Shown: positions 42,165 through 50,996, counted from the stretch's first letter. The stretch: DNA of 64,000 bases from PALSA-270 sp963770915 (GCA_963770915.1 CAVYRG010000001.1:124001-188000); one strand, 5' to 3'. The notes: generated by a model from the letters alone, not told the origin. Made by a program: numbers and translations.

Positions 42165-45100
42165 CGGCCGCCGGCGCCAATTCGCGTCGGCGCAGGATCG
42201 GCAAGTACCTGCTGTTGGCGGCCTCGGCCTTAGTTCTAGTTCTCGCCGGGCTGGGTTGGTATGTGACCACGGATTCTTTTCAGGCCATGGTCCGCCGCCG
42301 CCTGATCGCGGAATTGGAAACGATCACCGGCGGCAAGGTGGAGCTGGGAAGGATTCATACCAGCCCGTTTCGCCTGCGCGTGGACGTGCGCGACATCACC
42401 ATTCGCGGTTTGGAAGCCCCCTCCGACATTCCCTATGCCCACGCCGACCGGGTGGTGGCGCAGATCAAGATCATCTCCGTTCTCGGGGCAGAGTTCGGAT
42501 TCCACTCGATCATTCTCGACCATCCCGTGATTCATCTGATCGTCTATCCGGACGGCACGACCAATCAGCCGGCACCTAAGCTCAAAAGTTCTGGGAAGAC
42601 GCCGATTGAGCAACTGTTCCGGCTCTCCATCAGCCGGCTGGAAGTGCGGCGCGGAAGCGTGCTATGGAATGACCAGAAGATACCGGTCGATTGCGTGGTC
42701 AACGATGTTTCCGCGGAAATGCAGTATTCGCTGTTGCACCGCCGCTACATCAGCAATCTCCTGCTGGGAAAGGTAGTGACCAAGCTGCAGGACTACCGCC
42801 CCTTCGCCTGGATGCTAGAAGCGCATTTCAATCTGGCCACGGATGGCATCGAGATAAACTCGCTCGAGGTGAGTTCGGGCCGGTCGCGGTTGCAGGCGAA
42901 AGGCCACGTGAAAGACTTTCGCAATCCGCAGTTCGAAGGGACCTACGACGCCACGCTGGATTTGCAGGAAGCGGCCGCCGTTTTCCGGCAGCCCGAGATG
43001 CGGCGAGGCGTAGTCACGGCGCAAGGCAGCGGCTCGTGGGCAGCGTCGCAATTTGCGTCCAACGGCAAGATTTCGGTGAAGGATCTCGATTGGCAGAACA
43101 GGCTGCTCAATCTGACGAGCGCTGCCGTGGATGCTGATTATTCCGTCACTCCGCAGCGGCTCACCCTATCCAAGATCGAAGGGCGTTTGCTGGGCGGGAG
43201 CGTTACCGGCGATGCCGACATCAGCAACTGGCCTGCATTGGCTTCCCGATCTAAACTCGCCAAATCGACAAAAATGAACAGCGATCAGAAGGGAATTGTC
43301 CATCTTCGCGCGAAGGATATTTCGGCGGGAGCGCTGGCCGCGGCGCTCTCCACTCCAAAGCGTCCCTTCAAAGAAATGAAATTGGCGGGCAGCGGCAGCG
43401 GCACGCTCGAAGTACGCTGGAACAGGTCTTTGTCGAACTTGGAAGCCGAGGTCGCAGCGGATGTGACAGCGCCATCCTCTCCTCCGCCCAGCCAACTACC
43501 ATTGAATTCCCATATTCATGCCACTTACCGGGCCGCGAACGACGAGTTGGACGTTGCCGAATTCGATGCAGCCACGCGCGCCAGCGAAGTTCACGCCTCG
43601 GGCAAGCTGGCCGATTCCGGCACGCTGAAAGTTTCGGCTTCTACCTCCGACCTCGGAGAGTGGCAGCCCATTCTCGCCGCTTTCGGCAGGCCTGAGCATA
43701 TTCCGGCGGTGCTGCACGGGCACGCGGCTTTCAACGGCACGGTCGCGGGCAGGCTTACAAACCTCAATCTATCCGGAAATGTGCAGGCGCAGGATTTCGA
43801 TTTCCTGGTTCCAGCAACGGAACGCACTCCGCAACAATCGATTCATTGGGATGAGTTGAACGCTGATATTCAGCTTTCTCAGCATGTCGTCGCAGCGCGT
43901 AGTGGAACGCTGAAGCGTGGGGACACGATAGTTGCCTTCAGCTTCAGCGCTGGGTTGGATCACGGGCGATTCACGGCACAAAGCCCGTTCACGGCGCGCA
44001 TAGATATGCGGCAGGCGGAAGCGGCGGAACTTCTGGCTTTGGCGGGGTACAGCTATCCAGTTCAGGGGAAGATAAATCTTTCTCTCAATGCCTCGGGGAC
44101 CGAGACTCAGCCCGAAGGAGGCGGACACCTCCAGCTAAGCGCAGCCCGCGTCTATGGTCAGCCGGTGGAACATCTCGACGCCAACGTGCACTTCCACGCA
44201 GGGGAGCTGAGCTTTACCGACATTGCCATTGGATACTACGATTCCGGCGTTACCGGGTCAGCAGGCTATAACCTTTCGACTCGTGCCTTTCAGTTCGACC
44301 TCGAGGGAACGAATTTTGATCTGGCACGCTTTCCGCAGGCCGGGCCTCATCCGCCGAAGATACAGGGCCGAATGAATTTTACAGCGCAGGGTTCAGGCAC
44401 TCGTGAAGCCCCCGCCGTCAATGCGGACATCCGTCTGCGCGATTTGATTGTCGATCAAGAAAAATTGGGCGATTTTAGTTTGCAAGCCACAACGCAGGGA
44501 CCCAATCTTCATCTTACGGGCCATTCACAATTTCGGACCGGCGAGTTATCGCTCGAAGGCAACGTTCAGCTGCGGGACGATTGGGCAGCAAGCGCGGACG
44601 TGCAGTTCACCGATCTGGACGTAAATGCTGCGCTGCGAACTTATCTGCGGGGACAGCTTACCGGCCACTCAATCGCCTCCGGCGATGTGCGAGTGGAGGG
44701 CCCATTGAGGCGCCCCGCAGATATTAGGGTGGATGGGACGCTCAACGCATTTTCGCTTGCCGTCGAGAACGTGAAACTGAGCAACCAGGGCCCGGTGGGC
44801 TTTGCAATTTCTGCCGGAAGCTTCCAACTCGACCATCTTCGCCTGGTGGGCGAAGACACCGATCTTTCCGCAAATGGTACTGTCCAACTGGCGGGCGACC
44901 ACTCCATCGACCTGCATGCAAGAGGGCGCGCCAATCTGAAACTTGTGCAAAGCTTCGATTCGGAAGTCACCTCTTCCGGGATCGTGACCATGGACATGAC
45001 GATGTCCGGCACCACTTCCCACCCGACCACACAAGGCCGGATTGAGATTGCCAATGGCGCGTTCGCGCATTTGGAACTGCCCACCGCGTTCAGCGACATT

Positions 45101-46189
45101 AACGGCTCTCTGGTCTTCAACCAGAATCGCCTCCAGGTGGAGAGTCTTACGGCGCACAGCGGGGGCGGTCTGGTGACGTTCGGGGGATTCGTCACTTTGT
45201 ACAACCGCCAGCTCAACTTCGATATTACTTTGAAAGAGCAGGAGGTGCGGTTGCGCTATCCGCCGGGCGTCAGTTCGACCGCGAATGCCGATCTGCATCT
45301 TGTGGGGAGTTCCGCTTCTTCGACGTTGTCCGGTGACGTGACCATCACCAAGCTTTCGGTGACTCCAGGGTTCGATTTTGCAACGTACCTGGCACGCAGC
45401 GCACGCACACCGGTTTTGCAGCCGACGAACCCTGTGCTGAACCGCCTCCGTCTTGATGTTCACATTGTCACGACACCGGAACTGCAGATGCAGACGGCGA
45501 TTGTGCGCCTTTCCGGCGAAGCCGATTTGCGTTTGCGGGGCACTGCTGCTAAGCCGGTGTTGTTGGGGCGCGCCGACATCCTGGAAGGCCAAGTTTATTT
45601 CAATGGGACCAAGTACGAACTGGAACGGGGCGAAGTGTTGTTCACGAATCCCGTCACCACCACGCCGCTGCTCGACTTGCAAGCCAGCACCCACGTCCGC
45701 GACTATGACATCACGTTGCTGCTGAATGGTGAACCCGACAAGCTCAAGGTTACTTATCGTTCCGATCCTCCTTTGCCGGAGGCCGATATCATTACTTTGC
45801 TCGCCATCGGCCGCACCACCACGGAAGAGTCGGCACAGCAGCAGTCAAGCCAATCTTCGTTCACGCAAGAGGCTTCCAGCGCGATCCTCAATCAGGCGCT
45901 CAACGCCACCGTCAGCAACCGCACGCAGAGCTTATTTGGCGTTAGCCGAATCAAGATCGACCCGGCCGGACTCAACACCGAAACCACGGTCGGGCGAGGT
46001 CCGCTCGTCACGATCGAGCAGCAAGTGTCCAACAACTTCAGCATCACCTACAGCACGAGCGTGGAGCAGGCGACGCAGCAGATCATTCAGGTCGAGTACA
46101 ACCTTTCGCACAATGTTTCGATTGTCGCGCTCCGCGACCAGAACGGCGTCGTCAGCTTTGATGTCCGAATCCGCCAACGGAAGAAGTAG
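42161..46189 (+). CDS. TamB/AsmA-type translocation protein (DUF490)
   Basis: 1342 residues. One N-terminal membrane anchor (YLLLAASALVLVLAGLGWYVTTDSF), a very long beta-taco-like region of low-identity repeats (HIHATYRAANDELDVAEF, LDHGRFTAQSPF, GTVQLAGDHSIDLHA), and the C-terminal DUF490 block (QVYFNGTKYELERGEVLFTNPVTTTPLLDLQASTHVRDYDITLLLNGEPDKL, PPLPEADIITLLAIGR). It is a periplasm-spanning lipid or protein transport partner of TamA/BamA. GTG start overlaps the SurA-like stop by 4 bp. Confidence 0.94.
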   Translation: MTAAGANSRRRRIGKYLLLAASALVLVLAGLGWYVTTDSFQAMVRRRLIAELETITGGKVELGRIHTSPFRLRVDVRDITIRGLEAPSDIPYAHADRVVAQIKIISVLGAEFGFHSIILDHPVIHLIVYPDGTTNQPAPKLKSSGKTPIEQLFRLSISRLEVRRGSVLWNDQKIPVDCVVNDVSAEMQYSLLHRRYISNLLLGKVVTKLQDYRPFAWMLEAHFNLATDGIEINSLEVSSGRSRLQAKGHVKDFRNPQFEGTYDATLDLQEAAAVFRQPEMRRGVVTAQGSGSWAASQFASNGKISVKDLDWQNRLLNLTSAAVDADYSVTPQRLTLSKIEGRLLGGSVTGDADISNWPALASRSKLAKSTKMNSDQKGIVHLRAKDISAGALAAALSTPKRPFKEMKLAGSGSGTLEVRWNRSLSNLEAEVAADVTAPSSPPPSQLPLNSHIHATYRAANDELDVAEFDAATRASEVHASGKLADSGTLKVSASTSDLGEWQPILAAFGRPEHIPAVLHGHAAFNGTVAGRLTNLNLSGNVQAQDFDFLVPATERTPQQSIHWDELNADIQLSQHVVAARSGTLKRGDTIVAFSFSAGLDHGRFTAQSPFTARIDMRQAEAAELLALAGYSYPVQGKINLSLNASGTETQPEGGGHLQLSAARVYGQPVEHLDANVHFHAGELSFTDIAIGYYDSGVTGSAGYNLSTRAFQFDLEGTNFDLARFPQAGPHPPKIQGRMNFTAQGSGTREAPAVNADIRLRDLIVDQEKLGDFSLQATTQGPNLHLTGHSQFRTGELSLEGNVQLRDDWAASADVQFTDLDVNAALRTYLRGQLTGHSIASGDVRVEGPLRRPADIRVDGTLNAFSLAVENVKLSNQGPVGFAISAGSFQLDHLRLVGEDTDLSANGTVQLAGDHSIDLHARGRANLKLVQSFDSEVTSSGIVTMDMTMSGTTSHPTTQGRIEIANGAFAHLELPTAFSDINGSLVFNQNRLQVESLTAHSGGGLVTFGGFVTLYNRQLNFDITLKEQEVRLRYPPGVSSTANADLHLVGSSASSTLSGDVTITKLSVTPGFDFATYLARSARTPVLQPTNPVLNRLRLDVHIVTTPELQMQTAIVRLSGEADLRLRGTAAKPVLLGRADILEGQVYFNGTKYELERGEVLFTNPVTTTPLLDLQASTHVRDYDITLLLNGEPDKLKVTYRSDPPLPEADIITLLAIGRTTTEESAQQQSSQSSFTQEASSAILNQALNATVSNRTQSLFGVSRIKIDPAGLNTETTVGRGPLVTIEQQVSNNFSITYSTSVEQATQQIIQVEYNLSHNVSIVALRDQNGVVSFDVRIRQRKK

Positions 46190-46190
46190 G

Positions 46191-46871
46191 ATGCCCGCGA
46201 TTGTGCCCTCCGATCCAGACCTCCGGCGTTTCGCCGTCTCCCGGCAAGACATGGTGGAGTGGCAACTGCGGGCGCGCGGCCTGCGGGACGAAAGAGTTCT
46301 CCAGGCGATGGCTCGAGTTCCACGGCACGAATTTGTCGATGCAGAGTACCGCGACCGGGCTTATGAAGATCACCCCATCCCCATCGGGGAGGGACAGACA
46401 ATTTCACAGCCCTATATCGTCGGCCTGATCCTGGAAAGCTTGGCGCTGAAAGCACCGGATCGCGTTCTGGAAATCGGCACCGGTAGCGGTTACCAAACGG
46501 CGCTACTCGCTGAGCTGGCGGTGCAGGTGTTCTCCATCGAGCGGCACAAAGAGCTGGCAGATCAGGCCGAGGCCCGATTAGCAGGTCTTGGCTACGGGAA
46601 TGTCACGGTCGTGGTTGGCGATGGAAGCCTTGGCCTGCCTTCACACACTCCTTTCGACGCTATTGTGGTTTCCGCCGCGGCGCCCGGCATCCCCGCGCCG
46701 CTGTTCGAGCAGTTGCAAGAAGGCGGGCGCATGGTCATCCCCGTGGGTCCTCCCCACACCCAGGATCTGGAGCTGGTGCGAAAGCTGGAAGGCAGAGCAG
46801 TGGTAACTTCGCTCGGAGCCTGCGCCTTCGTGCCGCTGATTGGAGAAAAGGGCTACAAGACGGGATGGTAG
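46191..46871 (+). CDS. pcm: Protein-L-isoaspartate O-methyltransferase
   Basis: 226 residues; uses SAM to methylate and repair isoaspartyl residues. Motifs: RVPRHEFVDAEYRDRAYEDHPIPIGEGQTISQPYIVGLILESL (isoAsp-binding) and VLEIGTGSGYQTALLAELAVQVFSIER (SAM site), FDAIVVSAAAPGIPAPLFEQLQEGGRMVIPVG. ATG is 1 bp after the TamB stop. It appears carried in the envelope operon, although its function is cytosolic repair. Confidence 0.95.
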   Translation: MPAIVPSDPDLRRFAVSRQDMVEWQLRARGLRDERVLQAMARVPRHEFVDAEYRDRAYEDHPIPIGEGQTISQPYIVGLILESLALKAPDRVLEIGTGSGYQTALLAELAVQVFSIERHKELADQAEARLAGLGYGNVTVVVGDGSLGLPSHTPFDAIVVSAAAPGIPAPLFEQLQEGGRMVIPVGPPHTQDLELVRKLEGRAVVTSLGACAFVPLIGEKGYKTGW

Positions 46872-46913
46872 TCGCAGTGAACTGGCCAACCTTCGGCAAA
46901 GACCCGTCTGTTT

Positions 46914-46919
46914 TACAAT
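46914..46919 (+). promoter_or_regulatory. -10 box 6 nt before GTG of ubiA-like gene
   Basis: TACAAT, six bases, GTG at 46926. -35 weak. Confidence 0.4.
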
Positions 46920-46925
46920 CATTGC

Positions 46926-47786
46926 GTGCCGCTTTTTCGCAGCCTGCGTACGACTCTGGAGATGATCAAGTGGGAGCACTCAATTTTCGTGCTGCCCTTC
47001 GCGTTGTGCGGCGCTATGCTAGCCGCCCACGGCCTTCCCAGCGGACATCAACTGGCTTGGATCGTCATCGCCATGGTGGCTGCGCGCTCCGCCGCGATGG
47101 CCTTTAATCGCCTGGCGGATGCTTCCATCGACGCTGCAAATCCGCGAACCCGAACTCGCGCCCTTCCTGCCGGTGAGCTTTCTCAGAGTTTTGTAGCCTT
47201 GTTCGTTGTTGCTTCTTGTGTTGTGTTCGTTGTCGCGGCCTGGCAACTGAACCGTTTATCGCTCTGGCTTTCGCCGGCGGCACTGGCGGTGATTCTGCTT
47301 TATTCCTACACCAAACGATTCACGCGCTGGTCGCACTTGTTCTTGGGCCTCGCGATGGGAATCGCCCCGTCTGCGGCGTGGATTGCAGTGCGGGGTTCGC
47401 TCGATCCGCGCATCCTGCTGCTGACTGGGGCCGTGACGTTTTGGGGCGGCGGATTTGACGTGCTCTATGCCTGCCAGGACTACGAATTCGACCGGCAGAG
47501 CGGCCTGCACTCGGTGCCGCGCTACTTTGGCATTGAGCGAGCGCTGTGGATTGCCCGCTTGTTTCACATCCTTATGTTGCTGTTTTTGATCGTTCTTGTC
47601 GCGTCGTTTGGGTTGGGAAAGCTGGCCATCGCCGGCGTTGTGGTGGTGGCGCTATTGCTCAGCTACGAGCACTCGCTGGTGTCAGCCCACGACCTCAGCA
47701 AGCTAAACGCGGCGTTCTTCACGATGAATGGCGTCATTTCAATCGTGTTCTTCGTTTTCGTGGCTGGCGATTTGCTTTGGCGCTAG
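46926..47786 (+). CDS. ubiA: UbiA-family prenyltransferase
   Basis: 286 residues, polytopic membrane enzyme that attaches a polyprenyl chain to an aromatic ring. First Asp motif AFNRLADASIDAANPRTRTRALPAGELS, second YACQDYEFDRQSGLHSVP; nine hydrophobic segments. It resembles 4-hydroxybenzoate prenyltransferases, but in futalosine-pathway organisms the same family (MqnP) prenylates 6-carboxy-naphthoate products. GTG start. Confidence 0.92.
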   Translation: MPLFRSLRTTLEMIKWEHSIFVLPFALCGAMLAAHGLPSGHQLAWIVIAMVAARSAAMAFNRLADASIDAANPRTRTRALPAGELSQSFVALFVVASCVVFVVAAWQLNRLSLWLSPAALAVILLYSYTKRFTRWSHLFLGLAMGIAPSAAWIAVRGSLDPRILLLTGAVTFWGGGFDVLYACQDYEFDRQSGLHSVPRYFGIERALWIARLFHILMLLFLIVLVASFGLGKLAIAGVVVVALLLSYEHSLVSAHDLSKLNAAFFTMNGVISIVFFVFVAGDLLWR

Positions 47787-47946
47787 CTTGGACCACTGTT
47801 TCTTGGCTGATTACCAAAGAAAGCTGTGCGCCGGCTTGCTCGCCTTTACTAAACCCGCTGCGCGGTTGAGAATAGGGTATCGGCTACACCTTGAAAATCT
47901 TGCTGGCAAACAAACCACGAGCAACTTGGAACAGTCAGGAGCCTTC

Positions 47947-48135
47947 ATGGCAGCAACGGGAGAACTAATCCGTCTCATCAATTACGTCGACGATATCGTC
48001 ACCACCTTGCGCCGCATCACTGCCGCCGTACCCGCCATGGACGCAGCCGAAAAGCAGCGCCTGGCCGAGCATCTGCGGGCGGCGGGCGGCCATTTTTCCA
48101 CCTTGATGGAGGCCTTGCAGTCGGGAGCGCGGTAG
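47947..48135 (+). CDS. Small helical hypothetical protein
   Basis: 62 residues, all predicted helix (MAATGELIRLINYVDDIVTTLRRITAAVPAMDAAEKQRLAEHLRAAGGHFSTLMEALQSGAR). The start has AGGAG 5 bp upstream. Its TAG stop overlaps the following GTG start by 1 base, suggesting translational coupling with the dehydrogenase-like gene. No family known. Confidence 0.6.
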   Translation: MAATGELIRLINYVDDIVTTLRRITAAVPAMDAAEKQRLAEHLRAAGGHFSTLMEALQSGAR

Positions 48136-48707
48136 TGGGAGAGGCTCGCGCTCTCCCGATGCCGGTAGTCGCGGTCATCGGCGCGTGCGTCCCAGGTCGG
48201 AGTATTGCCTACGCGGCCGCGCTCGGCGGATTCCGCACCATCCTGGAAGACCTGTTGCCCAATGCTCTGCGCAAAGCAGAAGATGAGATTCGCGGCATGC
48301 TGGATTCGGTCGCGGGCGCGGATGCCCAAGCAGTCATGCGGCGCCTGGAGTTTGCCGGGTCGGTTGAGGACGCCGCGCGCGAAGCGGATTTCGTGATCGA
48401 GGCCGTCCCTGATGATCTGGAATCGAAGATCGAGATTTTCACCTTGCTCGACAAAGTCTGCCGTCCGCACACCATCCTTGTTTCGACCACCAGCACGTCG
48501 AGCATTACAGAAATCGCGGCTGTGACCTATCGGCCGGAGAAGTGCTTAGGCATGCGATTTGCGGGTCAGGCGCACGCGGCGAAACTCTTGGAAGTCGTGG
48601 TAACTCCCCAAACTTCGGAGGGAACGATCCAGGCCGCTGTTGACCTGGGGCGCAGAATGGGGAAAGAAGTGCGCGTCATAGCGGAGTCCGCCACGTTTTC
48701 TTCGTAA
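48135..48707 (+). CDS. 3-hydroxyacyl-CoA dehydrogenase N-domain protein, degenerate
   Basis: 190 residues corresponding only to the NAD-binding half of 3-hydroxyacyl-CoA dehydrogenases (usually about 285 residues). The Rossmann motif is altered (VVAVIGACVPGRSIAYAA instead of GxGxMG), the SNTS segment reads STTS, and the catalytic His in GMHF is Arg (LGMRFAGQ, residue 141). The C-terminal helical domain is missing. It is therefore probably not a working dehydrogenase; it might be a repurposed fold or decaying gene. GTG 48135 (or ATG 48159). Confidence 0.7.
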   Translation: MGEARALPMPVVAVIGACVPGRSIAYAAALGGFRTILEDLLPNALRKAEDEIRGMLDSVAGADAQAVMRRLEFAGSVEDAAREADFVIEAVPDDLESKIEIFTLLDKVCRPHTILVSTTSTSSITEIAAVTYRPEKCLGMRFAGQAHAAKLLEVVVTPQTSEGTIQAAVDLGRRMGKEVRVIAESATFSS

Positions 48708-48748
48708 CCTGGCTAAACCGAAGTTCCCGCCCCCACGCCTCTGCCATT

Positions 48749-48754
48749 TACAAT
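48749..48754 (+). promoter_or_regulatory. -10 box 6 nt before ATG
   Basis: TACAAT, six bases, ATG at 48761. Confidence 0.4.
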
Positions 48755-48760
48755 CACCCG

Positions 48761-49075
48761 ATGCCTGATGCTTCTACCGATAGCGCACAAGCTCGCTTGG
48801 AACGAGTCCTGGCTCAACTTCGCCTCTACGAGCATCCGCTGCTCGATTTTTCGGCGCGCACGAAGGGCGAGGGCGTGGAAGTCATCATCCAGTTCAAGAA
48901 CCCGCCGGTTTCGGTGCACACATACTATTTCGATCTGCACCCGCGGGACCTCGACCACGCCCAATTCGAGTGGACATTCCAACGGCAGTTGTTTGACTGC
49001 CTGCACGACTACCTGATCGAGATGTTCACGCGCACACCGCAGAACCGCACCGAACGCCAACAGGAAGGCCTGTGA
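48761..49075 (+). CDS. Conserved hypothetical protein
   Basis: 104 residues (ARLERVLAQLRLYEHPLLDFSARTKGEGVEVIIQFKNPPVSVHTYYFDLHPRDLDHAQFEWTFQRQLFDCLHDYLIEMF). Alpha/beta with a conserved-looking YYFDLHPRDL core. I do not recognise a family. Its stop overlaps the start of the methyltransferase (GTGA), so it may be cotranslated and functionally linked. Confidence 0.7.
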   Translation: MPDASTDSAQARLERVLAQLRLYEHPLLDFSARTKGEGVEVIIQFKNPPVSVHTYYFDLHPRDLDHAQFEWTFQRQLFDCLHDYLIEMFTRTPQNRTERQQEGL

Positions 49076-50286
49076 CTCTGCGGCAGGAAATCGCGCGGGA
49101 AATTCGCGAGCGCGGCCCCATCGCGTTTTCCCGTTACATGGAGCTGTGCCTTTACCATCCTGAACTGGGCTACTACGCGCGGAACGCCTCGCAATTCGGC
49201 AAGGCTGGCGACTTCTACACGTCGAGCGATGTGCACGCGGTTTTTGGCCGTCTGCTGGCGCGCCAGTTTGAAGAGATGTGGCGAGTGTTAGGCTTTCCGT
49301 CGGAGATCGAAATTCTGGAGTTGGGGCCCGGCCGCGGACTGTTTGCGCAAGATGTGCTCGATTGGTCGGAAAAGAAATTTCCCGAGTTTTTCCGCGTGCT
49401 TCACTACTCGCTTGCCGAGCGCTCCCCAGCGTTACGCAAGCGCATGGAAGAAACGCTGCAGAGGCATATTGCGACGGGGAAGGCATCGTTGTGTGTTGAT
49501 AAAGCTTGCGGTCCGGCGGGCTCTGAGGGCGGGGCCGTATCCAATCCAATCGGGAAGGGCAAGGCGTCAGCCGTGCCGAAGACGGTCACCATGCGGAGGG
49601 CTTTAGCCGCTGAGGTTCCACTTCTGATCTTCGCCAACGAGTTCTTCGACGCTTTTCCGGTTGAGGTCATCAGCGCCCAAGGCAAGCTGTTCATCGACGA
49701 GCAGGAAGGCAAGTTCATTGAAACCTGGGTTGCGCCTTCAGCCGAGGAACTCGATTTCCTCGACCACTACAGCGTTCATCCCGTGGCTGGCGAACGAATC
49801 GAGGTCCCGCTGGCGGCGCAGAGCTACATGTCGAGCCTAACGGCGTCGCTGCAACGCGGATTCATCGTGCTGATTGACTACGGCTACACTCGCCCGGAGT
49901 TGCTGGCGGGCCGCCATCGCGGAACCGTGATGGCCTATCGGCAACACTCGGCGAGCGCCAATCCCTATGAGGCGCCGGGTGAACAGGACATCACGGCGCA
50001 CGTGAATTTCACGGCGTTAGCGGCTGCGGCTGAGCGAGGCGGAATGAACGTCCAGCCGCTAGTGACGCAATCGCAATTCTTGCTTGGCATCGGGGAGGAA
50101 AATCAATTCGCCGACGCTTTTGAAGATTGCCGCCTGCCGCAGGAGCGCGCCAAAGTGGCACTGCAGCTCAAGCATCTGATTACGCCCGCGGGCTTGGGCG
50201 AGACTTTTCAGGTCTTGGTAGGAAGCAAGGACGTTGTGCCTGGGGAAGTGGGCCGATTGGCAGGCCTGAGTTTCGGAGGGAGATAG
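49072..50286 (+). CDS. MidA/NDUFAF7-family SAM-dependent methyltransferase
   Basis: 404 residues. Family signature: GPIAFSRYMELCLYHPELGYYARNASQFGKAGDFYTSSDVHAVFGRLLARQFEEMW, EILELGPGRGLFAQDVLDW (SAM site), LLIFANEFFDAFPVEVI and GFIVLIDYGYTRPELLAGRHRGTVMAYRQH. The mitochondrial homologue methylates complex I NDUFS2; bacterial role is unresolved. Residues about 138-182 are an insertion containing repeat-derived sequence. GTG start overlapped with upstream stop. Confidence 0.9.
   Translation: MTLRQEIAREIRERGPIAFSRYMELCLYHPELGYYARNASQFGKAGDFYTSSDVHAVFGRLLARQFEEMWRVLGFPSEIEILELGPGRGLFAQDVLDWSEKKFPEFFRVLHYSLAERSPALRKRMEETLQRHIATGKASLCVDKACGPAGSEGGAVSNPIGKGKASAVPKTVTMRRALAAEVPLLIFANEFFDAFPVEVISAQGKLFIDEQEGKFIETWVAPSAEELDFLDHYSVHPVAGERIEVPLAAQSYMSSLTASLQRGFIVLIDYGYTRPELLAGRHRGTVMAYRQHSASANPYEAPGEQDITAHVNFTALAAAAERGGMNVQPLVTQSQFLLGIGEENQFADAFEDCRLPQERAKVALQLKHLITPAGLGETFQVLVGSKDVVPGEVGRLAGLSFGGR
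49485..49617. repeat. Repeat-derived in-frame insertion in MidA-type gene
   Basis: The 3' part (49598-49617) matches repeat family C at 10538-10557 in 18 of 20 bases. The encoded stretch (VDKACGPAGSEGG...) sits between conserved methyltransferase blocks and is of foreign composition. Confidence 0.6.
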
Positions 50287-50291
50287 AGTTC

Positions 50292-50639
50292 TCAGGAGGT
50301 GCGAATGCGCAGCAGGACTGCGATGTAGGAGCGGACTCGGCTCACGAGCGCCGGATCAGCTTTGGAATGGAAGGCGATATTGCGCGCTTTCCAGTCCATG
50401 CTTTTGATGTGATCCACCAGCACCGATCCTTCCACCTTAGCGACCACTGCGGGAAGAGCAAAGGGATACGGTTTGGGTTTGCTTGTGAGAGGGCAAACCA
50501 CGGCCAGACCGCTCGCTCGATTGTAGGCTTGATCGGTAAGCACCAGTGACGGCCGCCTGCTGGCCTGCTCACGGCCGGCTTGCGGATCAAAATCGAGCCA
50601 GGCGATATCGCCTGCTTCCGGCACGTAGGGGCTCACCAT
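50292..50639 (-). CDS. mazF: MazF/PemK-type endoribonuclease toxin
   Basis: 115 residues. Pattern VPEAGDIAWLDFDPQAGREQASRRPSLVLTDQAYNRASGLAVVCPLTSKPKPYPFALP and VLVDHIKSMDWKARNIAF is diagnostic of MazF/PemK mRNA interferases. ATG 50639 overlaps the mazE stop by 7 bp. It lies within 5 bp of the convergent MidA-type gene. Confidence 0.93.
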   Translation of the reverse strand: MVSPYVPEAGDIAWLDFDPQAGREQASRRPSLVLTDQAYNRASGLAVVCPLTSKPKPYPFALPAVVAKVEGSVLVDHIKSMDWKARNIAFHSKADPALVSRVRSYIAVLLRIRTS

Positions 50640-50881
50640 TCAACCTTTTCCTTTCCACGTTCGCGGCCCCAGTCGGTCTCGGGATAGCGATTCTCAGGCG
50701 TGATCCGGGCCACCAGCTCTTCCAAAGTTGGAATTCTCTCCGCGCGGCGCAGTTCGATGGCTCCTTCCGTGGCCTCGATCACGATCGAGTCTCCTTCTTT
50801 CACGCGAGCTTCTTCTGCCACGGCTTTCGGTATGCGAACGGCAAGGCTGTTTCCCCACTTCACGACTTGAGCTTTAGGCAT
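50633..50881 (-). CDS. mazE: MazE-type antitoxin
   Basis: 82-residue AbrB/SpoVT-fold antitoxin: AQVVKWGNSLAVRIPKAVAEEARVKEGDSIVIEATEGAIELRRA, then a C-terminal acidic tail (LEELVARITPENRYPETDWGRE) that neutralises MazF. ATG 50881 is preceded by GAGG on the minus strand. Confidence 0.93.
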   Translation of the reverse strand: MPKAQVVKWGNSLAVRIPKAVAEEARVKEGDSIVIEATEGAIELRRAERIPTLEELVARITPENRYPETDWGRERGKEKVEW

Positions 50882-50901
50882 TGTGTCCTCACCGGCTCGA
50901 C

Positions 50902-50920
50902 ATGTAGATACATAGTATAT
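50902..50920 (-). promoter_or_regulatory. mazEF promoter with ATGTA-GA-TACAT palindrome
   Basis: The 12-bp palindrome (50902-50913) overlaps the TATACT-type -10 sequence on the minus strand, 20-40 bp upstream of mazE. This fits autorepression by MazE, by family knowledge. Confidence 0.5.
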
Positions 50921-50996
50921 ACGCCGAACGCTGGAAACGTCATCACCTTAATCGTTGACGTGCTGCGCGGATCGGCGCCGGACGGGGAGGCCATTC

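Noticed and set aside
45726..46190. Extended N-terminus of pcm into the TamB gene
   Set aside because: The pcm family starts near 46191; the upstream part is a Ser/Arg-rich shadow of TamB.
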